Source of the DNA: Aureliella helgolandensis
GTDB taxonomy: Bacteria; Planctomycetota; Planctomycetia; Pirellulales; Pirellulaceae
DNA length: 64,000 nt
Direction: 5' to 3'
Assembly (NCBI RefSeq): GCF_007752135.1
Contig: NZ_CP036298.1
Coordinates: 7,184,501 to 7,248,500, forward strand
Shown here: positions 8,337 through 17,600 of the stretch, piece by piece
Numbering within the stretch: the stretch's first letter is position 1
How the letters are laid out: each line of letters opens with the position of its first letter
Position numbers and translations under genes: made by a program
Notes under the pieces: model-generated
Databases searched by the model: none
Told to the model about the DNA's origin: nothing
What the model saw: only the letters and a program-made list of their open reading frames with translations

Positions 8337-8729
8337 ATGACCGATGCCTTCGCCTATGCACCAATCAGCCAACTGATTGGTCTGGAAGTCCAGCCGGGCG
8401 AGGCTGGCATGGCAGAGGTGTTCCTCGACGTCGACCAACGGATGCACAACCCCATGGGATTTGTTCACGGCGGAATTATTGCACTCTTGGCAGACGCCAC
8501 CATGGGCATCGCATTCGGCCGCACGCTCGACGACCAGAACAGTTTTGCCACGGTAGAGATGAAAACCAGCTACCTGCGGCCCGTGAAAGCTTCACGACTG
8601 CGTGGCACGGCAGAACTAGTCCAACGCGGCTTGAGAATTGGCTTCGTGGAGTGCCGCATCACCGATTCGAGACAACGATTGATTGCAACAGCTAGCTGCA
8701 CCTGCACGGTGAATTCGTTGCACAGTTGA
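8337..8729 (+). CDS. PaaI-family acyl-CoA thioesterase (hotdog fold)
   Basis: The product is 130 residues, normal for a single hotdog domain. Key segment MHNPMGFVHGGIIALLADATMGIA carries the conserved N/HGG motif with the catalytic acidic residue (D) on the central helix; VEMKTSYLRPVKA is the typical second strand pair. Such enzymes hydrolyse acyl- or aryl-acyl-CoA thioesters in the cytoplasm. Which acyl group is used cannot be told. The gene stands alone on the plus strand after the barrel gene; a dispersed repeat begins 105 bases downstream. Confidence 0.88.
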   Translation: MTDAFAYAPISQLIGLEVQPGEAGMAEVFLDVDQRMHNPMGFVHGGIIALLADATMGIAFGRTLDDQNSFATVEMKTSYLRPVKASRLRGTAELVQRGLRIGFVECRITDSRQRLIATASCTCTVNSLHS

Positions 8730-8834
8730 GCACGGTCATCGCCGGCAATTGGTACCCACCATTCTTCAAGGCTTCATTCCCCACAAGTCGCGCCCCAATG
8801 CACTTTAGCAGCGACGACTCGTGCCCTGCTTATC

Positions 8835-8949
8835 GGGCTGTTGAAATAGTCTCCCGCTGCGTGAGCAAGGAAATGTGGTTGCGGCTACCAGGCGATTGGG
8901 GACACTACCACTGCGCAAAAAAATCGGATTGGGACTAAATCAACAGCCC
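8835..8949. repeat. Dispersed MITE-like repeat, copy 2
   Basis: This 115-bp copy starts with GGGCTGTTGAAATAGT and ends with AAATCAACAGCCC, so the outer 10 bases are a perfect inverted repeat. The interior is related to the copies at 2355 and 49529 (CCCGCTGCGTGAGCAAGGAA shared) but more diverged in the middle and right arm. The right flank continues with TCATGCGGTGGGTTACGAG, which matches sequence beside the other copies, so the full repeat may extend to about 8975. Confidence 0.8.
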
Positions 8950-9013
8950 GTCATGCGGTGGGTTACGAGTGGGCAAAACGCCTGCACACGTGCTGACAAT
9001 TGCCCCTCTACCC

Positions 9014-9045
9014 AAAAAAAGGCGGCCCCCTACGGAGCCGCCTTT
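9014..9045 (-). terminator. Rho-independent terminator of the Gfo/Idh/MocA gene
   Basis: AAAGGCGGC and GCCGCCTTT form a perfect 9-bp stem around an 8-10 base loop. Read on the minus strand the stem is followed by a run of seven T, the classical intrinsic terminator. It lies about 60 bases past the stop codon of the oxidoreductase gene at 9107. Confidence 0.85.
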
Positions 9046-9106
9046 GGTCAATCGCTCGTTGCGATTTTTCGGCGCACCAAGCTCTCACTGCATTGCACTC
9101 GGCGTA

Positions 9107-10516
9107 CTACAGAGTCCAGCCTTCGCGGTATTCGCGGCCGGTGTATTGGTTCATTTCCGGAACGTTGGTGCACTTCAGATTCGCTGCATCCCATTCGTAA
9201 CGCTTGCCGACTTCGCCGCGTAGCGCGAGGATACCGACCAACATCGTTTCGGTCAGACGGCCTGCGTAGCCAAAGTTGGACATGGTGCCAGGCTCGTATT
9301 CGCCAGTAACCGACTTCACGAATTCCCACTTTTGCCGTTCGTCTCCACCAGCTTCGTGAGGGATGCGCGGCAGGGTTTGCGCTGGCTTTTCGTAATCGTT
9401 AACGACTTTTCCGCCGCGGATGAGATCGAACCGTGCACCGTAATCATCAGGTGAGAAGATGGCGCCTTCGGAACCGATCAATACCGCTCCACTGGTGCGG
9501 TTTCCCTTACCGGAGCGTTGCTCGGCAACTCGCTTTTGGAAGCGTGCTGGCAATTGCTCGAGAATGGAATCGGCTGGCAAATTGCCACCGTCGTACCAGT
9601 AGAATTTGGTGGCGACGAGGCCTTCGCGCTCAGGGAACTCGAACATGAGCGTGGAATTCGATGGAAATTGCTCATTGTCCACGATGCCCGAATTTACCAT
9701 GGCGGTAACGGCCGTTGGATCCCACAATTTGAGCGCCTTGACGGGCATGTTCGTGGTGTGGCAAGCCATATCCCCTAGAGCACCGGTGCCGAAGTCCACC
9801 CAACCGCGCCAGTTGAAGGAGTGATAGGTATTGTCTCCCTTGTAGGGACGCATGGGAGCTGGGCCGATCCAACCGTCCCAATTGAGGGATTCTGGCACAG
9901 GATCTTCACCCGCTGGCCGGCCGTTGCCCTGTGGCCAAATGGGGCGATTCGTCCACACGTGTACTTCGTGCACATCTCCGATAGCACCATTCTGAATGAC
10001 TTCCACCGCTTCGCGGAGGCCATTTTCGCTGGTTCCCTGATTGCCCATCTGGGTTACCACGCCCATTTTCTCAGCCGTTTCCCGTAGCAAACGGGCTTCT
10101 TGAATCGACCACGTGAGTGGTTTTTGGCAATAGACGTGCTTCTTCATCTTCATGGCCTGCATGGCCGCACAGGCGTGCGTGTGGTCAGGCGTGCTGACGG
10201 TCACGATGTCGACTTTGTCACCGAGTTTGTCGAGCATTTCGCGGAAGTCTTGGAACTGGGCTGCATCCTTGAACTCACGGCCCTTTTTGGTCAAGGTTCC
10301 CTTGTCGACATCGCACAATCCAACGATCGACACCCCTTGATCTGCGATGTGACTGGTATCGCTACTTCCCTTACCACCCACGCCAATACATGCCGCAGAA
10401 GGGCCTTGCAGGGCCGAGGCATGCGACTTGTTTTGTAGGCTCGTTCCCACCCACACTCCGGCGCCAAGTGCGGCCGATTGACCTACGAACTGACGACGGG
10501 ATTTCTGATTTGACAT
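9107..10516 (-). CDS. Tat-exported Gfo/Idh/MocA-family oxidoreductase
   Basis: The ATG at 10516 gives 469 residues starting MSNQKSRRQFVG, a twin-arginine signal followed by the hydrophobic AALGAGVWVGTSL, so export of a folded, cofactor-loaded enzyme is expected. The Rossmann start is AACIGVGGKG, then VGLCDVD, VTVSTPDHTH and YCQKPLTWS (QKP in place of the common EKP). The C-terminal half has the family's GWIGPAP...YHSFNWRGWVDFGTGALGD signature seen in secreted planctomycetal members. The family uses NAD(P) to oxidise or reduce sugars and related compounds; the substrate is unknown. A strong terminator follows. The gene is monocistronic and divergent from the LRR lipoprotein gene. Confidence 0.9.
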   Translation of the reverse strand: MSNQKSRRQFVGQSAALGAGVWVGTSLQNKSHASALQGPSAACIGVGGKGSSDTSHIADQGVSIVGLCDVDKGTLTKKGREFKDAAQFQDFREMLDKLGDKVDIVTVSTPDHTHACAAMQAMKMKKHVYCQKPLTWSIQEARLLRETAEKMGVVTQMGNQGTSENGLREAVEVIQNGAIGDVHEVHVWTNRPIWPQGNGRPAGEDPVPESLNWDGWIGPAPMRPYKGDNTYHSFNWRGWVDFGTGALGDMACHTTNMPVKALKLWDPTAVTAMVNSGIVDNEQFPSNSTLMFEFPEREGLVATKFYWYDGGNLPADSILEQLPARFQKRVAEQRSGKGNRTSGAVLIGSEGAIFSPDDYGARFDLIRGGKVVNDYEKPAQTLPRIPHEAGGDERQKWEFVKSVTGEYEPGTMSNFGYAGRLTETMLVGILALRGEVGKRYEWDAANLKCTNVPEMNQYTGREYREGWTL

Positions 10517-10899
10517 TTCAATCGACCTCAAAGAATTTAGGATTTTTATTGCAAACTAAAATTAGGGACAAACCCCAATTCGCCTAGCACGACACGTCGT
10601 CTCCGCGACTTATCAGTCCAGAGAAACTAGCTCGTTTGCCGCATAAAGGGAGGAAGGGCGGCCATGTCTGGCCGGCAGGGGGGCATCAAGGCGCCTCAGC
10701 ATTATACGTGAAGCTGGGAAGGATAAACAAGCCTCCAAGCGCGCAGTTTGTGTCGAATAGTAGTTGCGGGTTCTGGCCTTCAACACTAGGTTGATGTCGC
10801 CCGCTCTATAAAGCCTGTCGTCGGCATTCCCTCCCAGTAGGACCGGCGCCTTCCCGCAAAAATCCAAGAATCCCCTCGTTTCACGGAGCCGATAATCCG
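10517..10899. other. Divergent intergenic region
   Basis: About 380 bases between two divergent genes. The part next to the oxidoreductase is AT-rich (for example TAGGATTTTTATTGCAAAC) and is the likely promoter zone. No RNA gene or repeat was recognised. Confidence 0.4.
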
Positions 10900-12231
10900 A
10901 TGGCAACACGCTGGCCGACTGTACCTTCTCGCTCAATTTTGTGGTGTTTTCTGGCGACGTTCGCTTTGACGGCGGGCTGCCAACCCAAGGCACCCGAAAC
11001 GACGCCCGACAACTCGGACGCCGCTGCCGAACAACTAGCTCCAGCTCCCCTGCCCGAAGACGATGCGGCCGCCATCGAAAAATTCGAAGCGGCTGGATTC
11101 GCCTTGAAAAAAGGTGCCAACGGCCGAATCGTCGAACTCTCGGTAAATCAAACCGAAGATATGAGTGAGTTCCTCAAACTGCTCCCTGGCTTGCCCAGCC
11201 TCGAGAACCTTAAGCTGGCCGGAGCTGGCGTGACCGATGAGGGTTTCGAAGCCATTGAGCAACTCCCCCATCTCACGCGTCTGAACCTCGAAAACGCAGG
11301 CATCAGCGATGTGGCCATGAAGTCCATCGGAAAGCTCTCTGGACTGCAGGTACTCGTCCTCCGCATGACCAGCGTAACCGATGCCGGTTTGGCCGAACTC
11401 GCCGGATTGAAGAAGCTGCGAGCACTCGACTTGCGAAATACCAGTGGCGTCTCCGACCAAGGGATGATTCCCCTAGGCAAGATAGCGAGTCTCGCCGACC
11501 TTCAATTGGAACGAGCCAAGATTTCGGCCGAAGGAGTCTCGCATCTAAGCCAGCTCAAGCTCAAATCCATCAATTTGAATACGATTGGCGTCGATGACGC
11601 GACCCTGAAAATCTTGGGGAATATGCCCACCCTGGAACAAATACAACTCGACGACGCCCGCATCACCGACGCTGGCATGGCCGATATTGCCAAGCTCAAA
11701 TCACTGAAACGGCTGCGAATTCGCTTCTGCGATATAACCGGGGAGGGTTTTGAACAGCTAAAAGACCTGAAGGAGATCGAAAGACTCGAATTGCGTGCAA
11801 CGTCCGTCGACGATCATGCTCTCGAGATCATTGCCGGCTATCCCAAACTGACCTATCTCGATCTCAATGAATGCAAGTTGCCCTCGAACGAAGGTTTCGC
11901 CAAGCTCGGAAAATTGACCAAGCTAACCTACTTGGGATTGTGGGAAACCAAATTAGACGATGCTGGCTTAGCCGCTCTAGCTGGGCTTGAAAACCTAGAG
12001 GAGTTGGACCTCAAAGCTACCAAGATCACTGACGAGTCCGCTTCGGTCATCAGCGGTTTCCCAAACCTTGTCTCACTGAACATCGGTGGGACTCGGCTGA
12101 GCGATGATGCCGTTCCCGAACTTCTCAAACTCACCAAGCTAACCTCCATCGACGTTAGCAACAGTGGAATTGGCTACAACGGCGCCGGCGAACTGATCGA
12201 TTCGCGCGAAACCCTAAAAGTAACCGAATAG
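10900..12231 (+). CDS. Leucine-rich-repeat lipoprotein
   Basis: The product is 443 residues. A short signal peptide ends in a lipobox, FALTAGCQ, so it should be lipid-anchored. A 50-residue acidic/Ala-rich spacer is followed by about a dozen and more tandem leucine-rich repeats of roughly 23-24 residues with the pattern LxxLxxLxLxxTxITDxGLAxL, of the ribonuclease-inhibitor-like type common in planctomycetes. LRR solenoids bind proteins; no enzymatic domain is present. The partner is unknown. The gene is divergent from the oxidoreductase and has no close downstream neighbour on its strand. Confidence 0.85.
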   Translation: MATRWPTVPSRSILWCFLATFALTAGCQPKAPETTPDNSDAAAEQLAPAPLPEDDAAAIEKFEAAGFALKKGANGRIVELSVNQTEDMSEFLKLLPGLPSLENLKLAGAGVTDEGFEAIEQLPHLTRLNLENAGISDVAMKSIGKLSGLQVLVLRMTSVTDAGLAELAGLKKLRALDLRNTSGVSDQGMIPLGKIASLADLQLERAKISAEGVSHLSQLKLKSINLNTIGVDDATLKILGNMPTLEQIQLDDARITDAGMADIAKLKSLKRLRIRFCDITGEGFEQLKDLKEIERLELRATSVDDHALEIIAGYPKLTYLDLNECKLPSNEGFAKLGKLTKLTYLGLWETKLDDAGLAALAGLENLEELDLKATKITDESASVISGFPNLVSLNIGGTRLSDDAVPELLKLTKLTSIDVSNSGIGYNGAGELIDSRETLKVTE

Positions 12232-12703
12232 CGCCACTCCCCAGGGGACGGCACGGGACATCAACGCTTTCAAGACGCAGCCGGATTGCCGCGAGGCGAT
12301 CCGCCGCGTAGCCTGCCGTGGGCAGCTTCCGTGACAGCGCCCGCAGGGTGCTCTGTCAGCTTTCCAGGCAAAAGTCCCCCCGTCCACCACCAGGTGGAGC
12401 CACCCACGCCTCTACGCGGGGAAGCCTCCCAATCGACAGCCGCTCAACAGGCCTTTCTTTCAACGCCAGGGGAACTCTGCGGATAGCGCCGGTTTTTAGC
12501 TGCCCTTGCCACAGGCTGCTCCCTTTTAAGCACAGTTTGCCCAAGTTGGCGCGTTTAGGACGTCGAAACTACAAGACGTTCAGTGTCTGCAGAAACCACG
12601 GATGGAATGCAGCCAACGTAGCCAGCCCGGTGGGCATTCCCTATTTCCTCCGATTCAGCTTGCTACCGGTTCCCACTTCGCAGTCTGTTCGGAGGTTTCT
12701 GAT
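12232..12703. other. Intergenic, no gene seen
   Basis: About 470 bases. Short reading frames exist but are Pro/Ser/Arg-rich and resemble nothing known. The only clear signal is the ribosome-binding site GGAGG at 12691-12695 serving the small membrane-protein gene. Confidence 0.4.
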
Positions 12704-12976
12704 ATGTGGCGTTCATTCTTTCTAGCGGTCGGTACGATGCTCATTATCCTGGGCGTTGAATGCATGCTCATCGATAGCGCAACGTTTGCTGCGGAGGCCC
12801 CTGCAGCCCCCGTTCAAGTGAAGAACGAATCGTGGTTCGAGACTCCCCCCGTGATGCAATCAGCCCGAAAACGGGTCGTCAAACCACCTGAATGGATCCC
12901 CTGGAGCTCCATTGCGACCGGCGCGGTCGTTGTGCTCTATGCCATGACTCTTCCAGCACGGTGGGGCAAGGGCTAG
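12704..12976 (+). CDS. Small membrane protein, 90 aa, unknown function
   Basis: The start ATG at 12704 is set by a strong GGAGG eight bases upstream. The product begins MWRSFFLAVGTMLIILGVECMLI, a signal-anchor or signal peptide ending near ATFAAEA, then a Pro-rich periplasmic-looking stretch, and a second hydrophobic segment SSIATGAVVVLYAMTL near the C-terminus. I do not recognise the family; two-helix small membrane proteins with this layout recur in planctomycetes. It has no operon partner. A short CCCCGA/TCGGGG hairpin lies at 13264-13282, well downstream. Confidence 0.7.
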   Translation: MWRSFFLAVGTMLIILGVECMLIDSATFAAEAPAAPVQVKNESWFETPPVMQSARKRVVKPPEWIPWSSIATGAVVVLYAMTLPARWGKG

Positions 12977-13418
12977 AGCGAGCTAACGAGACTCGGTTCC
13001 CGAGAAGCAAACCAGCTCAAGTAGCCCGAAGAGCTTGGGTTTGAGTGGGGGCGATACGGCAGTAGTTGCCCGCAACCAGCCGCTTTCCGGCCTGTGCTCG
13101 ACGCTTTGCCGAGGCAGCTACGCACCTCTTCCGATCAGCCCCCACGTCCGGACACGGCACGAGGCGCACCGGAGCTCTCTGGGCGCAACACCGATGGGTA
13201 GCGAGTGGTCCATTCGCCTTCCGCTCCTTCCCAAGAGCGGCCGCCCCCCGTAATCCCTAGAAACCCCGACTCTCAATCGGGGGGAGAGACGCTCCGAACT
13301 AGCAACCGAGCCATCTATTCGAAGGATTCCCACAGTGGTCAAGCGGGGATTTGACAGTCGGAATGGCTACTTACTGCCCCTTAGCGAAGTCGACTTTCGA
13401 GCTATTCGAAACTGCGTA
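12977..13418. other. Intergenic, no gene seen
   Basis: About 440 bases upstream of the LysR gene's promoter region. Apart from a CCCCGA(N7)TCGGGG hairpin at 13264-13282 nothing stands out. The composition turns AT-rich after about 13410. Confidence 0.4.
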
Positions 13419-13447
13419 TTGACTTATTAAGTAGCTGTGAATAAATT
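13419..13447 (+). promoter_or_regulatory. Candidate sigma-70 promoter upstream of the LysR gene
   Basis: TTGACT at 13419-13424 and TAAATT at 13442-13447 are separated by exactly 17 bases in an AT-rich stretch, about 100 bases before the LysR start. The -35 matches consensus in 5 of 6 positions, the -10 in 4 of 6. Confidence 0.4.
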
Positions 13448-13549
13448 CCTGAATCTAACTTTATGATATTTACAAAAACAGAATTAGCACCTCTAATAAT
13501 AGCACGGTCATGGATGGCCTATTTTCAGCAACCGTAGGCCTTCCAGAGA

Positions 13550-14506
13550 TTGCCGATGCACATTCGGAACCTCCAAGTATTTTGCGATGTCGTTCGTCGA
13601 CGCAGCTTTTCCAAAGCGGCGGCGGACAATTCGATGACGCAATCTGGTGCAAGCCAGGCGGTTCAACAATTGGAAGAATACTTGCAAGTCCAGCTGCTCG
13701 ACCGCAGCAAACGTCCCTTTTTGCTCACGAGCGAAGGTACGGTGTTCCACGTAGGTTGCCTGCAGTTGCTGCGGCAGTTCGAGGCGCTGACGGAAGAGGT
13801 TCGCTCGATTGGCCGTGAAAATTTGACCGGACGCGCTTCCATCGCTGCGATATACAGTATTGGTCTGAGCTACCTACCAGAGTTGCAGCGATCGATTAAG
13901 TGCCAGCACCCCAAAGCGGATGTGCGGTATCAGTTTGGACAGCCCGATGAAGTCTATCGGCTGGTGGAGCAGGGGATCGTTGATTTCGGTTTAGTGAGTT
14001 ACCCCGAGTCCTCGAAAACCATTTTGGTCACGGAATGGCGTGAGGAGACAATGGTCTTGGCAGCGGTCCGAGGCCACGCATTGCAGTCCAAAGCAGAGTT
14101 GCTGCCGGAGGACTTGGCCACCGAAACCCTCGTCGCCTTTGCGCCCAATTTGAGAATTCGGCACGAGATTGATCGGTACCTAAGACATTTGGGAATCACC
14201 ATGCAGGTTGCCGCTGAGTTCGACAATATCGATTCGGTGAAACATGCCATGGAAGTAAATTCGGCAGTCTCCTTCCTACCGCGCCCGACGGTCCAGGCAG
14301 AGTTGACTGACCGCACCATGATTGAACTGCGGTGCCCGTGGTTGAATCTCAAGCGTCCGCTGGGGCTTATCCAGCGGCGCAACGACACGTTGGGCAGAAC
14401 GGCCCGTGGTGTCGCAGATTTCATTCTGAAAGGAGCCTGGAATCAGGCCCCGACCACCGCGAGCAGCTCTAAGGCTAATCCCCTGGCGGTCAATGTGGCC
14501 GAGTAA
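13550..14506 (+). CDS. LysR-family transcriptional regulator next to gltBD
   Basis: The product is 318 residues, the usual LysR length. The N-terminal winged helix-turn-helix is clear: NLQVFCDVVRRRSFSKAAADNSMTQSGASQAVQQLEEYLQVQLLDRSKRPFLLTSEG. The rest is the substrate-binding-like effector domain, with FGLVSYPESSKT and a late VSFLPRPTV. The start could be 13550 or the ATG two codons later (13556). It lies 107 bases upstream of gltB on the same strand, so it may regulate glutamate synthase in the way GltC does in Bacillus, but there the regulator is divergent; here read-through into gltB is possible. Regulatory target is inference. Confidence 0.88.
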   Translation: MPMHIRNLQVFCDVVRRRSFSKAAADNSMTQSGASQAVQQLEEYLQVQLLDRSKRPFLLTSEGTVFHVGCLQLLRQFEALTEEVRSIGRENLTGRASIAAIYSIGLSYLPELQRSIKCQHPKADVRYQFGQPDEVYRLVEQGIVDFGLVSYPESSKTILVTEWREETMVLAAVRGHALQSKAELLPEDLATETLVAFAPNLRIRHEIDRYLRHLGITMQVAAEFDNIDSVKHAMEVNSAVSFLPRPTVQAELTDRTMIELRCPWLNLKRPLGLIQRRNDTLGRTARGVADFILKGAWNQAPTTASSSKANPLAVNVAE

Positions 14507-14613
14507 CAAGGTGGTCGCGTAACGCTGCTGAAAGCAGTCGCTGCGATTGCCCAACAACACGATACATCAAAGAATATTGCATAGAAACTATCAAGTACAG
14601 ATCGGACCGAATC

Positions 14614-17600
14614 ATGAAACCAGGAACTCATCTGCCAGACGCTCACGGCCTCTACGACCCTGCCTTTGAACATGATTCTTGTGGTGTTGGCTTTGTGGCT
14701 CATATTAAAGGCGAGCGCAGCCACCAGAACGTCGTCGATGCACACGTCTTACTGATGGCGATGGAGCACCGTGGCGGTTGCGGATGTGAAGACAATACTG
14801 GTGACGGTGCTGGAATGCTGACCGCACTTCCGCACGAGTTCATAGCCAAGGTGGCCCAAGCGGAGCTTGGTGCAACGTTGCCCGAGCCGGGAAAATTCGC
14901 GGCAGGCATCGTCTTCCTACCCCGGGCTGCAGCTGCACGGGAAGCCTGCAAAACGGCCATTAATGCGCTAATCGCTGAGTGTGGTCAGAAGTTGGTTGGC
15001 TGGCGGAAGGTACCTCAAGCCACAGATGCGGCCAACATCGGGCCTGCGGCACGCGCCGCCGAACCCTTTATGGAAATGCTAATCGTGGCCGCCGGGGGCG
15101 ACCTGGCGGGCGATGACTTCGAGCGTCAGCTGTACATCATTCGCAAGCGAGCCAGTCATCTATTGCGTGGCGATGAAGCCATCGAGCAACGCGAGCTGTT
15201 CTACATTTGCAGTTTGTCGACGAAGGTCATCATCTACAAAGGCATGTTGACCACGGCTCAAGTTGTGCCCTACTACCCCGACTTGCAAGACCCCGATTTC
15301 ACCACACACCTGGCGATGGTGCACTCCCGGTTCAGCACCAATACGTTCCCGAGTTGGGATCGCGCGCAACCCTTCCGCTACATGAGCCACAATGGCGAGA
15401 TCAATACGCTACGGGGCAACAAGAACTGGATGACCGCACGTCAGGGTAAGGTCAGTAGTGATTTGTTCGGAGAGCAGATCAAGGATCTATATCCGATTTG
15501 CGAACCCGACTGCAGCGACTCCGGAACCTTCGACAACGTGCTGGAGTTCTTGCTGCTGAGCGGCCGCTCTCTCCAAGAGGCAGTCATGATGATGGTGCCC
15601 GAAGCGTGGCAGAAGCATGACACCATGTCCGAGAGCAAGCGTGCCTTCTACGAGTACCAGTCGTGCCTGATGGAGCCCTGGGATGGGCCGGCCTCCATTA
15701 GCTTTACCGACGGTAATTTCATCGGCGCTGTTTTGGATCGTAATGGATTGCGTCCCAGTCGCTATTACATCACGCACGATGACCGCGTGATCATGGCGAG
15801 TGAAGTGGGCGCGCTGCCGATCGATCCTGCCAACGTCAAAGCCAAGGGACGCTTGCAACCTGGACAAATGTTTTTGGTCGACTTCAACGAGGGTCGGTTG
15901 ATTCCTGATGAAGAACTGAAGCAGAAGTTCGCCGCCAAACAGGACTACCGACAATGGTTGTGCGACCAACGCATCCAGTTGAATGATCTAGCCCAGGCCC
16001 CAGATGCCCATGGATTCTCTCCCGAGACGCTGCTAGCCCGCATGCAGGCCTTCGGTTTCACTACCGAAACCATGCAATTCATGCTGCTCCCCCTCATTCG
16101 TGAGAAGCGTGATCCCGTTGGCTCAATGGGCAATGACAGTGCGTTGGCTTGCTTGAGCGACAAATCTCGATTGCTGTATGACTACTTCAAGCAATTGTTT
16201 GCACAGGTGACGAATCCCGCGATCGACTCCATTCGCGAAGAGATCATCATGTCTCTGGAGTGCTACATCGGGCCAGAGCAGAACTTGCTAGAAGCGACTC
16301 CCGAACATTGCCATCGGCTATTGATTCCACACCCGATCCTATCCAACGAAGAGCTCGCTTCGCTCAAGCAGATGGACCATCGAGGCTGGAAAACGCAGAC
16401 GATCGACATCACCTTCCCACGTGCCGAAGGCAAAGCGGGCATGATGGCAGCACTGGACCGCATCTGTTCAGAGGCAGAACAGGCGATTGCTGCTGGCTTC
16501 TCCTTAATCATCCTGTCGGATCGTGCCGTGAGTGCAGATCGCGTCCCGTTGCCAACTCTATTGGCATCGGGTTGTGTCCATCACCATCTGGTTGATAGCA
16601 GCCTCCGGACGCAAATTGGGATCATCCTTGAGACCGGTGAGGCGCGAGAAGTGCATCACTTCTGCCTGCTGGTGGGCTATGGTGCCGATGGCATCAACCC
16701 CTACCTGGCCTTCGAAGCGTTGTGGCAAGCCAACGCAGATGGGCTCATCGAATCCAAGGAAGGCATGGACGACAGCAAAATTGTGGCCGTCTACCGCAAG
16801 AGTGTGGCCAAGGGCATTCTGAAGGTTATGGCCAAGATGGGCATCTCGACGCTGCAATCCTACAAAGGCGCGCAGATCTTCGAAGCCATCGGGCTCAAGG
16901 ACGAAGTGATCGACAAGTGCTTTACCCATACACCGAGTCGCGTCCAAGGCGTCGATTTTAGTGTCTTGGCTGAAGAGACACTCCGGCGACACTCTATCGG
17001 CTTTCCGCTCCGCAAGGAATTCGCACTGCCTACCCTATCCAACCCCGGTGAGTTTCACTGGCGTGCCCAAGGTGAGAGCCACGGTTGGACTCCTACTCGC
17101 ATTGCGAATCTGCAAGCGGCAGCCCGCACCAACAGTCGCGATGCGTACAAGGCCTATTCCGACGAGATCAACACGGAAAATCGCCGGCGTTGCAATTTGC
17201 GTGGCTTGCTGAAGTTCAGAGAAAATGTCAACGGCGGTCCCGTTCCATTGGCAGAGGTTGAACCGGCCAGCGAGATCGTCAAACGATTCTGCACCGGTGC
17301 CATGAGCTTCGGGTCGATTTCGGCCGAGTCTCACGAGTCCTTAGCTATCGCGATGAATCGGCTCGGTGGAAAGAGCAATACCGGGGAAGGTGGCGAAGAT
17401 CCAGAACGCTTCATCCCCATGCCCAACGGGGACTCCAAGCGTTCCGCCATTAAGCAAATCGCATCGGGACGGTTTGGAGTCACAGCGAACTACTTGACCA
17501 ATGCAGATGAGCTTCAAATCAAAATCTCTCAGGGTGCAAAACCTGGTGAAGGTGGGGAATTGCCTGGCCATAAGGTCGACGACAATATCGCCCGCATTCG

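Noticed and set aside
12286-12725. Open frames in the gap after the LRR gene
   Set aside because: Composition is unlike neighbouring proteins and no ribosome-binding site precedes them; only the 12704 start is supported.
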